DNA of 64,000 nucleotides from Branchiostoma floridae (taxonomy: Eukaryota > Chordata > Leptocardii > Amphioxiformes > Branchiostomatidae), in assembly GCF_000003815.2 (NCBI RefSeq), contig NC_049987.1:17897959-17961958 (forward strand), given 5' to 3'. This document shows, in pieces, positions 25,601 to 34,300 of this stretch (positions are counted from its first letter, which is position 1; each line of letters opens with the position of its first letter). The position numbers and the translations under genes are program-made. Below the pieces are notes generated by a model that searched no databases, was not told the origin of the DNA, and was given only the letters and a program-made list of their open reading frames with translations.

Positions 25601-28600
25601 ACCTTAGGGTTTTTACCGGTTGAGCTACAGGGACGTTCCAGCAAACAAGTGGACTCTACTCATCTCATGATCATAGGTTAACATTGGGCTCAAATAGACT
25701 GACCCTCCACTAACTGTTCGGCGACTGACCTTGACCTAAGAGCAGGAGGCTTTCATTAAAAAGTTTGTCCTAATCCATGCCTTTCCGTACGGAATATAGG
25801 GGTTTTCTGTCTGTAAACACATGCCTCCGTACTTAATTGTTAGATCCTAGCAACTATACACTCACTGTGGCATTCGTCCGACCCAGAAGGAATGGGTGCC
25901 GACAACTGGACAAAGGATCCAAATCAAGGCACCTTCTATAGCCAAACACGAACCACTTCTCATGCCATTATGCTGGACAATATTCAACCTGGTTTGCTAT
26001 TTAGATCATATGAAAATTCTCAACCCCTTTCTTCGTTTCCCTTTAGAACAACCTTGAAATCAAATTTTGTTGTTTGTTATTGTCATGTGTTTTATCATCA
26101 TGATCTCACTTCTTTGTAACTTTCTGGTGACGGCTCAGGGACGAAGGCGATGTTCTAAGTATCATGATCATCTTTCGAGAATTGTACGAATTCATTCCGT
26201 GCAGATTTAGTTTTGAGATTGCCCTAGAGATTGCTAGTACCATCTCTAAGAAAGAGGAAAATGGTTAAAAAAGGCAGAGACCTTGCATTGCATGTTGTGT
26301 GATGTGGCAATGTGTTTCATGACCGATAATAAGTGCTGACGGGGATGGACTAGTTTAGAACATACATGGTGCACATACATTGTACACATACATTGTACAC
26401 ATACATTGCACACATACATTCTACACTTACGTTGTACATATACATTGTACAGATAAGTCGTTGTACATATACATTGTACACATACGGCGTACACAAAAAT
26501 TTTGTCAATTCTACACATACATGGTACACACTGTACGTTGTACACATAACTTGTATGCATACATTGTTCACGTACATTTTACACTAGGTGTTACCTGATA
26601 ATTACAACTGTTAGTTTAAAAAAAAATTCAGTACCTTCACATGTAGGTCCTGTCCAGTCCCCTACACAGTTACAGTCACAGGTGTGCTCTCCGTAGTTTG
26701 CGGGGTTCCCTCCTCTGGTGCCGCCATGATCACACGGCTCTCCCGAGCAAGCTGTTGTGATGAACACACAAAATCGTTGAAAAAAAAACAAAAAACAGGC
26801 ACACCAAGAACTTCCCATCACCGGGTTATCATGAATGCATATCATCGATGTATTCATTCATAGTATAGAAATTTCTTTTAGGCCTCATTGACGCATTGCT
26901 TTTCGCTGGTTCTCCTAACAAAACTCGGCCACATGTAAATCAGTAGCGTCCCTGATCAATCATAATCTTATGCTCACCAGGGTAAAGGGTAGGGATATCA
27001 ACGTCCCTGTTCCCCTCTTCAAAAAGAATGGCAATAAAATTATGACTGAATGATTGAAGCCTGGAAAAATTGACTTGAAATTCTAGTCCTGTGGTAAGCA
27101 GTGTATTTGCCCCCACGCCTTAGTTTTGGATACTCCAGAGGATGTCATCTCTGAAATAAAGTCAGTGTGGGCCTTCTTAAAAATATCCACAAGAGAGTAC
27201 TGTGTGCTACAAAGGATAAGTACTACAGTGTTTGGGTGGTAAATTTGAATTTGAGGTACTCATGATCAACACTGCAATATACAATTTCTACAATACCTGG
27301 TTTATTGTATATCAAAGATATAGTTTATACTTACTGCAGACGCCACACCACTCGTGACAGTTGTCCCGTACAGAAGCGTGCTCGTCACACAGACTCTTGT
27401 ACGGCCAGCCTGGGCTAGCACCGCAGTACGGAGACAGGTTCTGACAAGAATCTGAATCAGAAAAAATAGTGAATCATACTTTTAGGAGTAACTTTCGTGT
27501 ATGTTACTTGTTTAGATATCAGCTGTAAGCGTATCTAAGGAATATGAAAGACAAAAGTTACACACATTTTATCTACACAATGATATCTTATCATTTTAAC
27601 CCTATTCAGACCGGGCTTTTTTGGTCATCCCTGGACCGGGGGGGGGGGGGGGCTTTTGAGGCCCTCCACTTCTAAGTCCTATAACTCTAAAACGACGTGC
27701 CGTAGGACCACCAAATTTTCATGACATGATTTTGACATAATATCTGACACGTATGTGACGTTTGACGTTACGTTGACGTACGATGACGTAATTATGACGT
27801 CATCAATTTGATTACATTGGCCAAACCCATGAAAAATGGGTATTCTCAGAAAACTTCAAGTTATGCTGCAAAAATGTAACAACAATTGCAGATAACAGAA
27901 TAATAATGTTAATTACGACTTGCGTTGCCAATAGCAACACCAATGACGTCAATATGACGTCATAAAATGACGTCATGCGCATCTAAGATACGAGTTGGGC
28001 CCCGCCATATTATATCCACCACCTTGAATTTTTAGAAATACTTTTTTTGCAACAAATAATCACAAAGGGCAATGGAAATAGACTAAATTCATTCATTTAG
28101 ATGGTTTTTGATAAAAAAAATACCAGGTTGTTACAAATTTTAAGGGATAATTAGCTTGTTATTCTTGATCTGGCCATTCGGTCCGCCATCTTGGATTTTG
28201 GGCTGATGACGTAATCAAATTAGCATAATTTATGCATGTATAATTATGAAAGATATGCTGAATAATATAAGATTTTATTTATGTAACAAAATCGCAGTAA
28301 TATAGCAAATAAATGTGAAAAATACATAGTAAGAACCAAAAATAGTGATTTTTGGCAAAACTGCCTGTCAACAAACGGTTGCCATGGCAACAAGGAAAAT
28401 GGAAAATTTGTCAAACTTCGTAAAATTGTTGCCAACAATATTTTAGGAAAACTCACCAAATTTGGTGGCTCTAGCGTAAGCCGTTCTGGCGTTATAGGAC
28501 ATCGAATTTTGCGCGGGCCTCAAAAGCCCCCCCCCCCCGGTCTGAATAGGGTTAACCTACCTTACATTGTGTTACAAACAAAAACAACTAAGAGACTAAC

Positions 28601-31321
28601 AAAGGAACTATACTAACTCAAATTTAACTCCGTTAGTTATAAACACATTTTATTGTTAGAAGTGGAACGGTTTCTGAATGCTTGTTAGAAACACTTCCTT
28701 TTGTGTGTTGACCGCGTAATAGCTAGGTTGCCATGTTTGATCCTCTTGCTCTGGGATAAACCAATACTCCAAATCCATAATTGTGGTGGCTTCTTTAACG
28801 TACTGTATATGTGATTCTCCTTAAACGCGGGACCTCCATCTAACACCCTACCCAAGGTACGTTCCTAACTTAAGCTACGTTGTCAATACCATTTTTTGTA
28901 GCTGAGTCAAACGCATAGAATTAAGCGTCAAGTACATTTTCCATGTTCACTTTAGATTCTAATTCAACAACACTAACCACAAGACCACGTATAAAAATAT
29001 TAACAAATATAAAATCATAGCACGGTTGGTCTTTGCCCCTTTGCACAGCTGTAGTTGCCATGTCTTAGGTCAACAACCGGCAAATATTTGAGCTCTGTCT
29101 AGAGGGTCTACATAATGTAATTATTCACCACTTACACACTTAAAGCCACAAGAAGTTCTTTTATGAATAACGAAAAACAAGAAATTTCCTATAATTTGTT
29201 TCATTGTAAGAAAACAAAATTTGCTTCGCACAGCAATAGTGATTACAATATACAATTAATTATCAAAGTTATTGATCAGTTATAAGATAAGTATGTTATA
29301 AGAACGTTGTAAATTACAAAGTATGATTGTTCCCATGTCGACATAAGTACACATTTGGTATTCCAATATTGAGGAACCACCTCTCAACGTATTTGCCTAC
29401 ACAACGGCAAACGTTAATATAACGTGTAAACAACTCGATCAAGGTTATCAAACCTCGACAATCTCTGTCATATCGAAGGAATGCTTTTAAGATCCCTCCG
29501 TTGCATTAAATTTGGAGATCAGTTATATCGTCAACGAGGAAAGAATGTCTACAAAGTAATCGTCGATTTATAAAAAGCATTCGAATAAATGACAAGCTTG
29601 ACGACGTGTTTATATACACTTCTACACTATCCATAAATCAATGATCTCGCGTCTAGAATTTTATACATCGATCGGATAATATCATATGTTAACATAGAAA
29701 TCGCTTGTTGATTGTTGCTCTCTTTGTAATTACTACATAAGGAACATGGAAAAGGAAAGATCATATAGTAATCCATTCTGAATCTGAACAAAAGATGAAT
29801 GATATGTTTTGATGTTATGTACATTCGAGGTCATTTAGTCAACACGATACCATTAAAAGTTAACAACAAAGTCTTTCATACCCCTTGGAACTTTGATGTC
29901 TGAGTGTATGTGTGTGTGTGTTTAGTATGTGAATGCATAAATTATGCACGTGTTTGTGTATGTGGGTCTACGCGCATGTGTGTGTTTATCAAAAATTAGA
30001 TGTAGTGTCGTGGAATTTCGACTATATGCACTGGCTGTCATGTACAGGCCAGTACAAAAGTATGCCCCTCTAAATTTGTAAATTGCATTGTGAAAAGTGT
30101 TTTTCATCTTCCAGGATCAAACAAGAAATTCGGTATATAATATGACAAGTTTGAACACCGTTTAGAAATCTTTATGATTAATTTTTTTGTTAGTGTCACG
30201 CTGCAGACAAAAAAAAATGAAATTAGCCTACAGGCATGAACTTGCAAATAAACTTTCAATGTATAGCCTAACATGCTCATAAAGTCTCAGAAATATACTG
30301 CTAAATTAGCAAGTTGATCCAACTTACTCCACATGTGGTCTTGTAAACCTGACAAACTGTACGTCACACGTACAAGCATGAGCCAAACGTCTACTTTATT
30401 TCAATAAAATTCTTTATGGTTAAGGTAAATATCCTGGTTGTTTCAAAACTTTAAGAAAACCAGCTGTGATGTGCAATTGTAAATGTGACTGTTTGTCTCC
30501 TTTGGGTAGATTTGTTAGAATACAGAGGGAAGTTTTGGTCGAGTTGTCACATACATCTACATTAGAAACCGTAGGTTTTGAAGTAAATGACGTAAAATGT
30601 GGCCTAGTTTTTCCTAGCTGTCATTCGGCGTACAGAAAGTTTCCCCGTGTGAAACCACACTTTACAGAAGAATGTTTGGCATTGTAATCGTAATGTTATC
30701 GTAAATTTCTTCACACTCAAAGCCCGTCATAAGAATACAGTCATTCCAGACGGTATACAACAAGAGAACGTATCTTTGAGAGACATATATGATCATGTTA
30801 CGTATAGGAAGGTTGGGCATCTTGATACGTCAAATAGCAGATGGATATGATTTGGGCAATGAAAATATTCCCCAACTCCTTTCAATGTTGAGGTTATGCA
30901 TGGTTAGAGCATAAAACCTGTTCAATAAATCTGCTCTTTGGTCCAGACGAAAACATAGTAATGCTACCTACACCTAAAATGTCAGACCGTTTGCAAAATC
31001 ATATCCAGTTGCTTGAGTACGTAACTGCTACTTATGGCCAATGTGTTTTATTTAAAAAACAACAATTGCTTTAACGTGGTCGGTGAACGAGCAAACACTC
31101 GACAGTACAATAGGAACAAAGCCTCCGCTCAGTTTTGCCGTACACTCGAATAAGTTTCGATCCCCTAATCTTTTGGGTGGTAAATTGAACTTCTTGTGTA
31201 ATGTAAGATTATACTAATTTGCTGATAGAAAGTTGGAAATCTAACGTTAACGTTACCTACCTGCTCGTACCGCTACTAGAGCAGACAGGGCGGCTAAAGC
31301 CACCCACACCGATCCGTACAT
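3514..31321 (-). CDS. Gene B: large secreted ShKT/EGF-like/mucin/FN1-like modular protein
   Basis: Spliced gene of 31 confident coding exons: 31321-31261, 27451-27335, 26751-26635, 22580-22488, 21772-21659, 21274-21158, 20725-20633, 19318-19196, 18839-18747, 18185-18093, 17910-17797, 17507-17391, 16973-16881, 16427-16314, 15895-15779, 15522-15430, 15095-14982, 14470-14354, 13931-13839, 13371-13249, 12667-12491, 11994-11878, 10897-10781, 10371-10279, 9430-9305, 9142-9050, 8078-7959, 6720-6602, 5723-5507, 4693-4553, 3650-3514. All have AG/GT borders and nearly all are phase 1-1. The sum is 3573 nt, an open frame of 1190 codons plus TGA. Exon 1 is a signal peptide (MYGSVWVALAALSALVAVRA). There follow 11 ShKT domains, 15 six-cysteine EGF-like domains, two Thr/Pro mucin stretches and two FN1-like domains; no membrane segment is seen. 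Secreted or matrix role is inferred; ligand unknown. An AATAAA lies at 3363-3358. An EGF exon near the 7.3 kb gap may be missing or damaged. Confidence 0.9.
5054..5225. mobile_element. Decayed copy of the TATACCCCC MITE family
   Basis: The right arm CAGACTCGTCGCCCGATCGATTTTCGCC at about 5182-5210 matches the arm of the intact copies at 5244 and 41001; the left half (ATACCCCTGTCACAT, near 5057) is much diverged. It lies directly beside the intact copy. Confidence 0.5.
5244..5437. mobile_element. 194-bp MITE with long inverted repeats (TATACCCCCCTCACA family), copy 1
   Basis: TATACCCCCCTCACATTAGG at the left end is mirrored by CCTAATGTGAGGGGGGTATA at the right end; the arms continue with GAGTCTGCGAGCTCTAA and TTAGAGCTCGCAGACTC. 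Only about 60 bases separate the arms, so the element can fold into one long hairpin. It sits in the gene B intron between the last mucin exon and the first FN1-like exon. Confidence 0.85.
5507..6720 (-). CDS. Gene B exons 28-29: last ShKT and second mucin-like exon
   Basis: Residues 987-1098. Exon 28 (6720-6602) ShKT: PCGNASPLCGANPGWP, ending HHFCGLCRK. Its donor GTGCGT is in phase 0, not phase 1. Exon 29 (5723-5507) starts in phase 0 after CCGTATAG with VGDTWGLDTTEAATTT and continues as TTTTTTPxP repeats (PQP, PAP, PEP, PQP, PEP), returning to phase 1 at its GTAACG donor. The two matching phase-0 borders support joining them. A 377-bp MITE sits in the intron between, ending 25 bases from the exon 28 donor. 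Confidence 0.85.
6201..6577. mobile_element. 377-bp hAT-like MITE built of GGACACTTCGGCC subrepeats
   Basis: Both ends contain GGACA[C/G]TTCGGCACATGGACACTTCGG in inverted orientation, then several 22-base subrepeats of the form GGACACTTCGGCCCCAAGCCGA, each with its own small TCGGC/GCCGA hairpin. ACAAGCAT flanks the element at 6193-6200 and 6578-6585, an 8-bp target duplication. The middle (about 6310-6490) has no coding pattern. The element ends 25 bases from the exon 28 donor of gene B. Confidence 0.75.
7195..7271 (+). repeat. Dispersed repeat, copy 1, running into gap
   Basis: CATGTGTTTACACAATTTTTCGCTGG... through TAATGACCCCCTCCCCT and AATTGTAGGACCGGCC closely matches 19570-19651. In the second copy the sequence continues, so here the rest lies in the N gap; the repeat may have caused the gap. 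Confidence 0.75.
7272..7371. other. Assembly gap, exactly 100 N
   Basis: Fixed-length gap inside gene B, between the truncated EGF exon and exon 28. One or more EGF exons could be hidden here. Confidence 0.99.
7381..7404 (-). pseudogene. Truncated short-EGF exon next to an assembly gap
   Basis: The minus strand reads GWDGTTCTG followed by a good donor (GTAAGG), which is exactly the 3' end of a short EGF exon. The expected 5' two-thirds of the domain are absent: upstream sequence (7405-7620) shows no cysteine pattern. A TATGAATAG happens to sit directly before it, giving an in-phase 24-base mini-exon, but an exon so small with only one cysteine is unlikely. The gap starts 9 bases beyond the donor. 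It is either a deletion relic or a misassembly around the gap. It is not counted in the 1190-codon model; including it would keep the frame. Confidence 0.5.
7631..7960 (-). repeat. 65-bp minisatellite derived from an exon-intron border
   Basis: Six starts of TACTAGGCTCACA at 7631, 7696, 7761, 7826, 7891 and 7956, spacing 65 each. On the minus strand a unit is 43 bases of ShKT exon end (GTGTCATGCGTTCTGTGGG... ending CCTA), the donor GTAAGTAC and intronic AAGTACACACAAACG. Only the copy at 7956 is attached to a complete exon. The period is not a multiple of three, so use of a downstream donor would shift the frame. Confidence 0.93.
7959..8078 (-). CDS. Gene B exon 27: ShKT exon whose 3' end seeds a 65-bp tandem repeat
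   Basis: Residues 947-986: DVCQDSHENCGANPGWP, then LCAEDYVHELCHAFCGVCEP, donor A|GTAAGT, phase 1-1. The last 43 bases of this exon, the donor and 22 intronic bases are repeated five more times just downstream (7631-7955), so the exon is followed by five exact-looking copies of its own splice donor without any matching acceptor. Confidence 0.9.
8690..9015. repeat. CAT/ATC trinucleotide microsatellite
   Basis: Over 300 bases of interrupted ATC/CAT triplets, densest at 8760-8860, in the intron between gene B exons 26 and 27. It creates long spurious frames in both strands (poly-His and poly-Met). Confidence 0.95.
9050..9430 (-). CDS. Gene B exons 25-26: variant ShKT and short EGF
   Basis: Residues 874-946. 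Exon 25 (9430-9305) is the third copy of the DHHAYC-type ShKT (CEDHHAYCGVSPGWP, ending CGTCQKPE), 42 codons. Exon 26 (9142-9050) is a short EGF (CANGGTFDDETCSCAC, then GWDGETCEG). The following intron carries a long CAT/ATC microsatellite. Confidence 0.92.
9549..9790 (+). mobile_element. tRNA-headed SINE in a gene B intron
   Basis: An A-box-like GTGGCTTGAGTGG (about 9555) and a B-box GAGTTCGATCCC (9623-9634) show a Pol III promoter like that of a tRNA, with a relaxed anticodon region that would not fold into a working tRNA. The 3' border is not clear. Confidence 0.6.
10279..11994 (-). CDS. Gene B exons 22-24: sixth ShKT-EGF-EGF triplet
   Basis: Residues 765-873. Exon 22 (11994-11878) ShKT: DPCQNLSPHCGASPGWP, ending PQWCGDC. 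Exon 23 (10897-10781) long EGF: CLHGGTRGGNPANHGEN, then CDCNCVGDW. Exon 24 (10371-10279) short EGF: CVNGATLDEASCTCLC, where the usual NGG is NGA. A retrotransposon 3' fragment begins about 20-30 bases past the exon 22 donor. Confidence 0.92.
11210..11410 (+). repeat. Dispersed element shared with gene A intron, copy 1
   Basis: TTATAAACTTCCTAGCACG through TAACTCTCGCGAGTT, GAAGTGATTGGTC and TATTGATCCTGAGGAAGG... GTTGAAAATTTCATCC matches 50670-50860 at about four bases in five. Both copies lie in introns of genes A and B in the same orientation to the plus strand. Confidence 0.75.
11580..11860 (-). mobile_element. 3' fragment of a non-LTR retrotransposon
   Basis: The minus strand encodes FAYIFRC... 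IGKYIKDCFVIRK, similar to the better copy at 35629-35880 (FKYIMTC... IGKYIKEGLDIRN), and continues into a tail with TTGTCGTGCAATAAAGTT. Only the last part of the reverse transcriptase and the 3' tail are left. Confidence 0.6.
12491..13371 (-). CDS. Gene B exons 20-21: variant ShKT and first mucin-like exon
   Basis: Residues 665-764. Exon 20 (13371-13249) is the second ShKT subclass (DECADTHEYCGKSPGWP, ending CRAMCGLCAKE). Exon 21 (12667-12491) encodes 59 residues with no cysteine, built of TTT, EPTT, QPTT and VATTT steps, then PKPQTVTSTTNG. Such Thr/Pro stretches are usually densely O-glycosylated and act as stiff spacers. The exon is phase 1-1 like the globular modules, so it can be inserted or lost without a frameshift. 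Confidence 0.9.
13839..17910 (-). CDS. Gene B exons 11-19: three near-identical ShKT-EGF-EGF triplets
   Basis: Residues 341-664. ShKT exons 17910-17797, 16427-16314 and 15095-14982 share PLCGESPGWPTLDLC and NCHQWC. Long EGF exons 17507-17391, 15895-15779 and 14470-14354 share CTSVPCANGG and VPSNYGEHTCDCNCVG. Short EGF exons 16973-16881, 15522-15430 and 13931-13839 share LDCKNGGVLD and GWDGETCEG. The triplets start 1483 and 1332 bases apart. They are much more alike than the other triplets, so they are recent tandem duplicates or are kept alike by gene conversion. In the middle triplet the last ShKT motif is CRQC instead of CGQC. Confidence 0.93.
16627..16716. repeat. 22-bp tandem repeat, four units
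   Basis: GAAATTCT starts at 16627, 16649, 16671 and 16693, each followed by (T/G)TCAA(C/A)A... AGAAT or GGAAT. Located in a gene B intron. Confidence 0.85.
18093..19318 (-). CDS. Gene B exons 8-10: variant ShKT followed by two short EGFs
   Basis: Residues 238-340. Exon 8 (19318-19196) is a second ShKT subclass: it starts EECGDHHAYCGASPGWP, ends CRAMCGMCEKE, and is 41 rather than 38-39 codons. Exons 9 (18839-18747) and 10 (18185-18093) are both 31-residue short EGFs (CLHGGTVDMDECSCAC and CENGGTLNQETCSCQC). This block lacks the long EGF, so it is a different module order from its neighbours. Confidence 0.92.
19555..19740 (+). repeat. Dispersed repeat, copy 2
   Basis: Second copy of the repeat at 7195: GTGTTTACACAATCTCTCGC, TAATGACCCCCTCCCCTCC and AATTGTAGGGCTGGCCGCTAG. 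It also holds ATGCCTAACC twice (19560 and 19678). No terminal inverted repeats found. Confidence 0.7.
20262..20600. mobile_element. hAT-like MITE, about 339 bp
   Basis: Left end CAGTGCCTGAAATAC with GTGGCAACCTG is mirrored by GTATTTCGAGCCCTAG with GTGCAACCTGGG at the right. GGCTTA stands on both sides, the likely core of an 8-bp target duplication. Ends of the type CAGGGCTCGAAAT are common in hAT-derived MITEs. The right border is 32 bases from the donor of gene B exon 7. Confidence 0.55.
20633..21772 (-). CDS. Gene B exons 5-7: second ShKT-EGF-EGF triplet
   Basis: Residues 130-237. Exon 5 (21772-21659) ShKT: HCGASPGWPTLDMC, ending RQWCGEC. Exon 6 (21274-21158) long EGF: GPPCANGGSRGGVPSNYGEN, then CNCNCVEPW. 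Exon 7 (20725-20633) short EGF: CKNGGVLDSAACSCTC, then GWDG. The whole triplet spans only 1.1 kb and resembles the three near-identical triplets further downstream. Confidence 0.92.
22488..27451 (-). CDS. Gene B exons 2-4: first ShKT-EGF-EGF triplet
   Basis: Residues 21-129. Exon 2 (27451-27335) is ShKT with six cysteines and the family's PYCGASPGWPYKSLC core, ending HEWCGVC. Exon 3 (26751-26635) is the long EGF type with spacing C-x4-C-x17-C-x-C-x-C-x8-C (GEPCDHGGTRGGNPANYGE, then CDCNCVGDW). Exon 4 (22580-22488) is the short EGF type, C-x3-C-x10-C-x-C-x-C-x8-C (CANGGVLDPVSC). The 4 kb intron between exons 3 and 4 holds a 13-bp tandem repeat, a minus-strand SINE and a 20-bp palindrome pair, but no further exon that I can see. 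Confidence 0.9.
22819..22885. repeat. Two tandem perfect 20-bp palindromes
   Basis: CCATACCATATATGGTATGG occurs twice (about 22833-22852 and 22854+), each preceded by TTATATTTCAG. Each unit can form a perfect hairpin; a CTTTCTTTC run follows. Located in a gene B intron. Confidence 0.8.
25480..25637 (-). mobile_element. tRNA-headed SINE fragment
   Basis: On the minus strand TGTAGCTCAACCGG (A box) and CTGGTTCAATCCTG (B box) are about 70 bases apart, followed by the family tail GGGGCGTAAAATGGAGGTCCC. Confidence 0.6.
26360..26585. repeat. 13-bp minisatellite (ACATACATTGTAC)
   Basis: ACATACAT recurs at 26373, 26386 and 26399 and more loosely to about 26580. It yields long spurious frames on both strands. 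It lies some 50 bases from gene B exon 3, on the donor side. Confidence 0.9.
27600..28550. mobile_element. 951-bp piggyBac-type non-autonomous element
   Basis: CCCTATTCAGACCGGG at the left is mirrored by CCCGGTCTGAATAGGG at the right, both directly flanked by TTAA (27596-27599 and 28551-28554). TTAA duplication with ends starting CCCTA is the piggyBac signature. G14 and C11 runs stand just inside the ends, and a subterminal GGCCTC motif is mirrored too. No transposase frame is present. It lies in intron 1 of gene B. Confidence 0.88.
28770..28880 (-). mobile_element. Decayed SINE fragment
   Basis: GGCTTCTTTAACGT and CGGGACCTCCATCTAACACCC are the reverse of the CACGTTAAAGAACC and GTTAAATGGAGGTCCCG blocks seen in the SINEs at 34756 and 43420. 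The head is not recognisable. Confidence 0.5.
28900..31250. other. Gene B intron 1, no further feature seen
   Basis: AT-rich sequence with short GT runs near 29900. I find no exon, RNA gene or clear repeat. Confidence 0.4.
31261..31321 (-). CDS. Gene B exon 1: signal peptide
   Basis: ATG at 31321 opens 20 codons with a hydrophobic core (VWVALAALSALVAV) and Ala-Gly at the likely cleavage point, followed by a GTAGGTAAC donor in phase 1. The next recognisable exon lies 3.8 kb downstream and starts in phase 1 with a cysteine-rich ShKT domain, as expected for a secreted mosaic protein. A weak TATA-like GGTATATC lies about 50 bases upstream; the promoter is otherwise not recognisable. Confidence 0.85.
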
Positions 31322-31339
31322 GGCCGCTTCTGACTGTCG

Positions 31340-34300
31340 AATGTGTTTGAAGTCTCTAATACCTCCTGAAGATATACCTTCCGACAACCTGGTTTATCAC
31401 GGCTTTGCTACTCAATTCTGTCAAGAAAGACAAACACAATCCAGCATTTAATAGCAGTTAGTTGACTTTTTCTGTCAACCCTTGAATGTAAATTGCCTCC
31501 TTAATCAGCAATTAGAAAGTTTTTGTAACTGGACAAGGGTCATCGTTGGGTCATAAGATTAGAACGATAGTATCCTTACTTTTGTTGTAATTCTTTGCCA
31601 AACATCGTCACTTGCACGTCAGGCATGTTTAGTTGTTGATTGGTTTCCCAAATCCTGTTTTTACTTGTAGCATATATCAAAGGGTGGGAAATGAGGCTGA
31701 AATCTTCTAAGTGGGGGTTGTTGGGCGGATACTACCGCAAGTTTAAACTATAACAGGAGAACGAGGCTGAGTTCGTCAGCAACGCCGCCATTTTGTTTGC
31801 AAACAATGACGTCACTGGTGCACCAACGTGCTAATGTTTGGTTGCCGTAGAGACGTCAACAACAGAGCTTTCAAACTGCACGTAATTTGACACGTGCTTG
31901 CTTGTGATTTTTTTGTGTCCTACTAAAATAACAGAAACAATGTCAAAAGACAATTCTTAAGGCATTGACGTACCGTTTTAGACATAAAATTGAAAGAGAT
32001 ATTTGGTTCTCCATTTGCCTTTGTCACCATTATCAATTTGTCTCAATACCATTTGTTATAATGTGATAGTCATCATTGCTTTATTGCTGCACGACTCTAT
32101 CAAATAGCTATCATGATAGGGTAGCTACCTATCACTACAACGCTGGTAAGTTAAGGGATTATGTTTTGTGCTGACGCTATGGGTGTAACTGGAAATACTG
32201 GACATCGCCTGACAAAATAGTTCAGTTTCTATGGTGTTTCATCAATCGTCCTTCACCCCCCTTTGTATGCTCTGTGGTGCAGTCGGTATACGCCACTTAA
32301 TGTTTTTTTTTCGTTTCTCCTTCTTTGATGAGAAATGTATCTGTTATAGATGCATAAAACTAAATTGGGTAAGTCCAATATGTAAACATGTGGTGGGAAT
32401 GATATTATGGGAGCCCAAGAGTTTCACAGTTTTATTTGGAGCAATTTACTGTATATCCGATAAATGTAGGAAAGAAACTGTGAAATAAACATTAAGTGAT
32501 TACTAAAATGTTGCGAGTTTTAGAATATAATAAAATCATTGATCATTAAAGTTGAACCACTTTACTGCTATCTATCTTTTCTAATGAAACTCTTGACATA
32601 TATTGTAAGATTTGAATACAATATTTACAAATGTACTCTGAAATTAATCCAAAAGATCTGTATGAAGGTCTGGCACCATATAAACACAAAACTACTAGAA
32701 CTACTAGACTAAAAAAACATGCTAGCATTATTGCCTAGTTATTTCATTTCAATTATCTGCCATAACCTCTGATAAAAATTGATTTAGACCAAAAATTTTA
32801 ACTTAAACTATAGGGAACTCAAATGCCATCTTTTTTGCACAGGCATGAGGTTTTCAGAGAATTTTCAAAAATAACCGAAATATTTCCAGATAAGAATGTC
32901 AAAATCTTTCTTTCTGCTGTTTATGAATTGTTCTTGTATAATTCTGTCTCTTCAAGGTTAGAGCCAGGAACGTTTAAAAATGAATGTCATCACAAGGTCA
33001 CCAAAGTGCCTCATACAGCGACCTTACAACTAAACAAACCACTCAAAATAGCCAATAAAACATGTTCAACAAGATACAAACAGTGTTACATGAACATTTT
33101 AGTTTTAACAAAAAGCATCATGAACAGCCTAAGTACTTTTAGATGTACTTACCTATGCAGTTTTCTAATCGTGGTGATGCTGAACTGCCGGTTACACTTG
33201 TGCACTTCCTTTCTGTGCTTCTGTCTGGCACCTAGTTGGCAGATAAAATGACCCAAATGTCCCAATCCTTATCTGTAGCTGGGTGAAGAGTGCTTCAGAT
33301 AAATGAATAGCAAACTTGCGTTAATTGCTCGGTGGGAAAAACACCATTTGTTTGGACCAGACATCGAAAGATATAGTTTAGTCGCCGTCATACGTTGTTT
33401 ATCCTAATCGATTTTTAAGGACTACACGTACACAAATACTATGACGCAGCACACAAATATATTTTGGTTGCTATAGTCTCTGGCTGGTATTGGGTTCGAG
33501 TTATGTCTTTAACTATTCAACAATAACTTACCATAACCTGGGAGATATGAAATTAGTGCATTGGTGCGTTATTCGTTCATAAACCTATCATAACCCCTAA
33601 TATTATTCCAATGTTGCTTTTATTCAGTAGATCAACATAAGATGAACGTTGACTTCCCTGTACATATGCTAACTACTTAAACACATAATGCAATTTGCCA
33701 ACAAACATTTACTAGGCGGACTAGACACTCGGGCACTGGGGCAACGTTTACTAAATTTCTGCATCGGCAGCACAGTAAAACGCCATCAATCAAACCATCA
33801 ACAATTAAATGTTTAGAATATGATAAACCTGATACCATTTTATTATGTATGTAGCATTTTTTAGATAACAAATGAATACCCATAACTAATGATAAATTAA
33901 ACAGACAATTCAATTAAAACAGGAAATTATAGATGCAGTTTTAGTATCCAACTCCTATATTGGGACGGCTAATTACAAAGTAAACGCAGTGTGTCATAGC
34001 TCAGTTACCAGCCAACAGTTTCCGAGCAGAGTAGCACCAAAGCAACGATATCTTCTTGCTAAACTGTTCAAGTATTTTGTGTGCTTGATTAGGTATTAAA
34101 TTTTTATTTCCCAATAACCATCCAATCAGGAGAACGCATTTTGATTGAATTAATTTCAAACGCAACATACTGTAGCTTTGTTTTCAGTGCACAGTAAGCG
34201 ACATCGCTATTTTGTGATCATTCGTGATATCAGTGACGAAAGCAATAGATCATTAAGCTATAAGGCTATGTTGTGAAGTGATGTCAGATCATGCCTTTTC

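Noticed and set aside
26246..26598. Several Cys/Val/Tyr-rich frames on both strands
   Set aside because: Produced by the 13-bp repeat, whose period keeps all frames open.
3514..31321. ShKT domains as evidence of a channel-blocking toxin
   Set aside because: ShKT modules are widespread in ordinary secreted animal proteins; here they are embedded in a large EGF mosaic, so no toxic role is supported.
32823..33251. 142-codon plus-strand frame
   Set aside because: No recognisable domain, no neighbours and composition typical of random AT-rich sequence.
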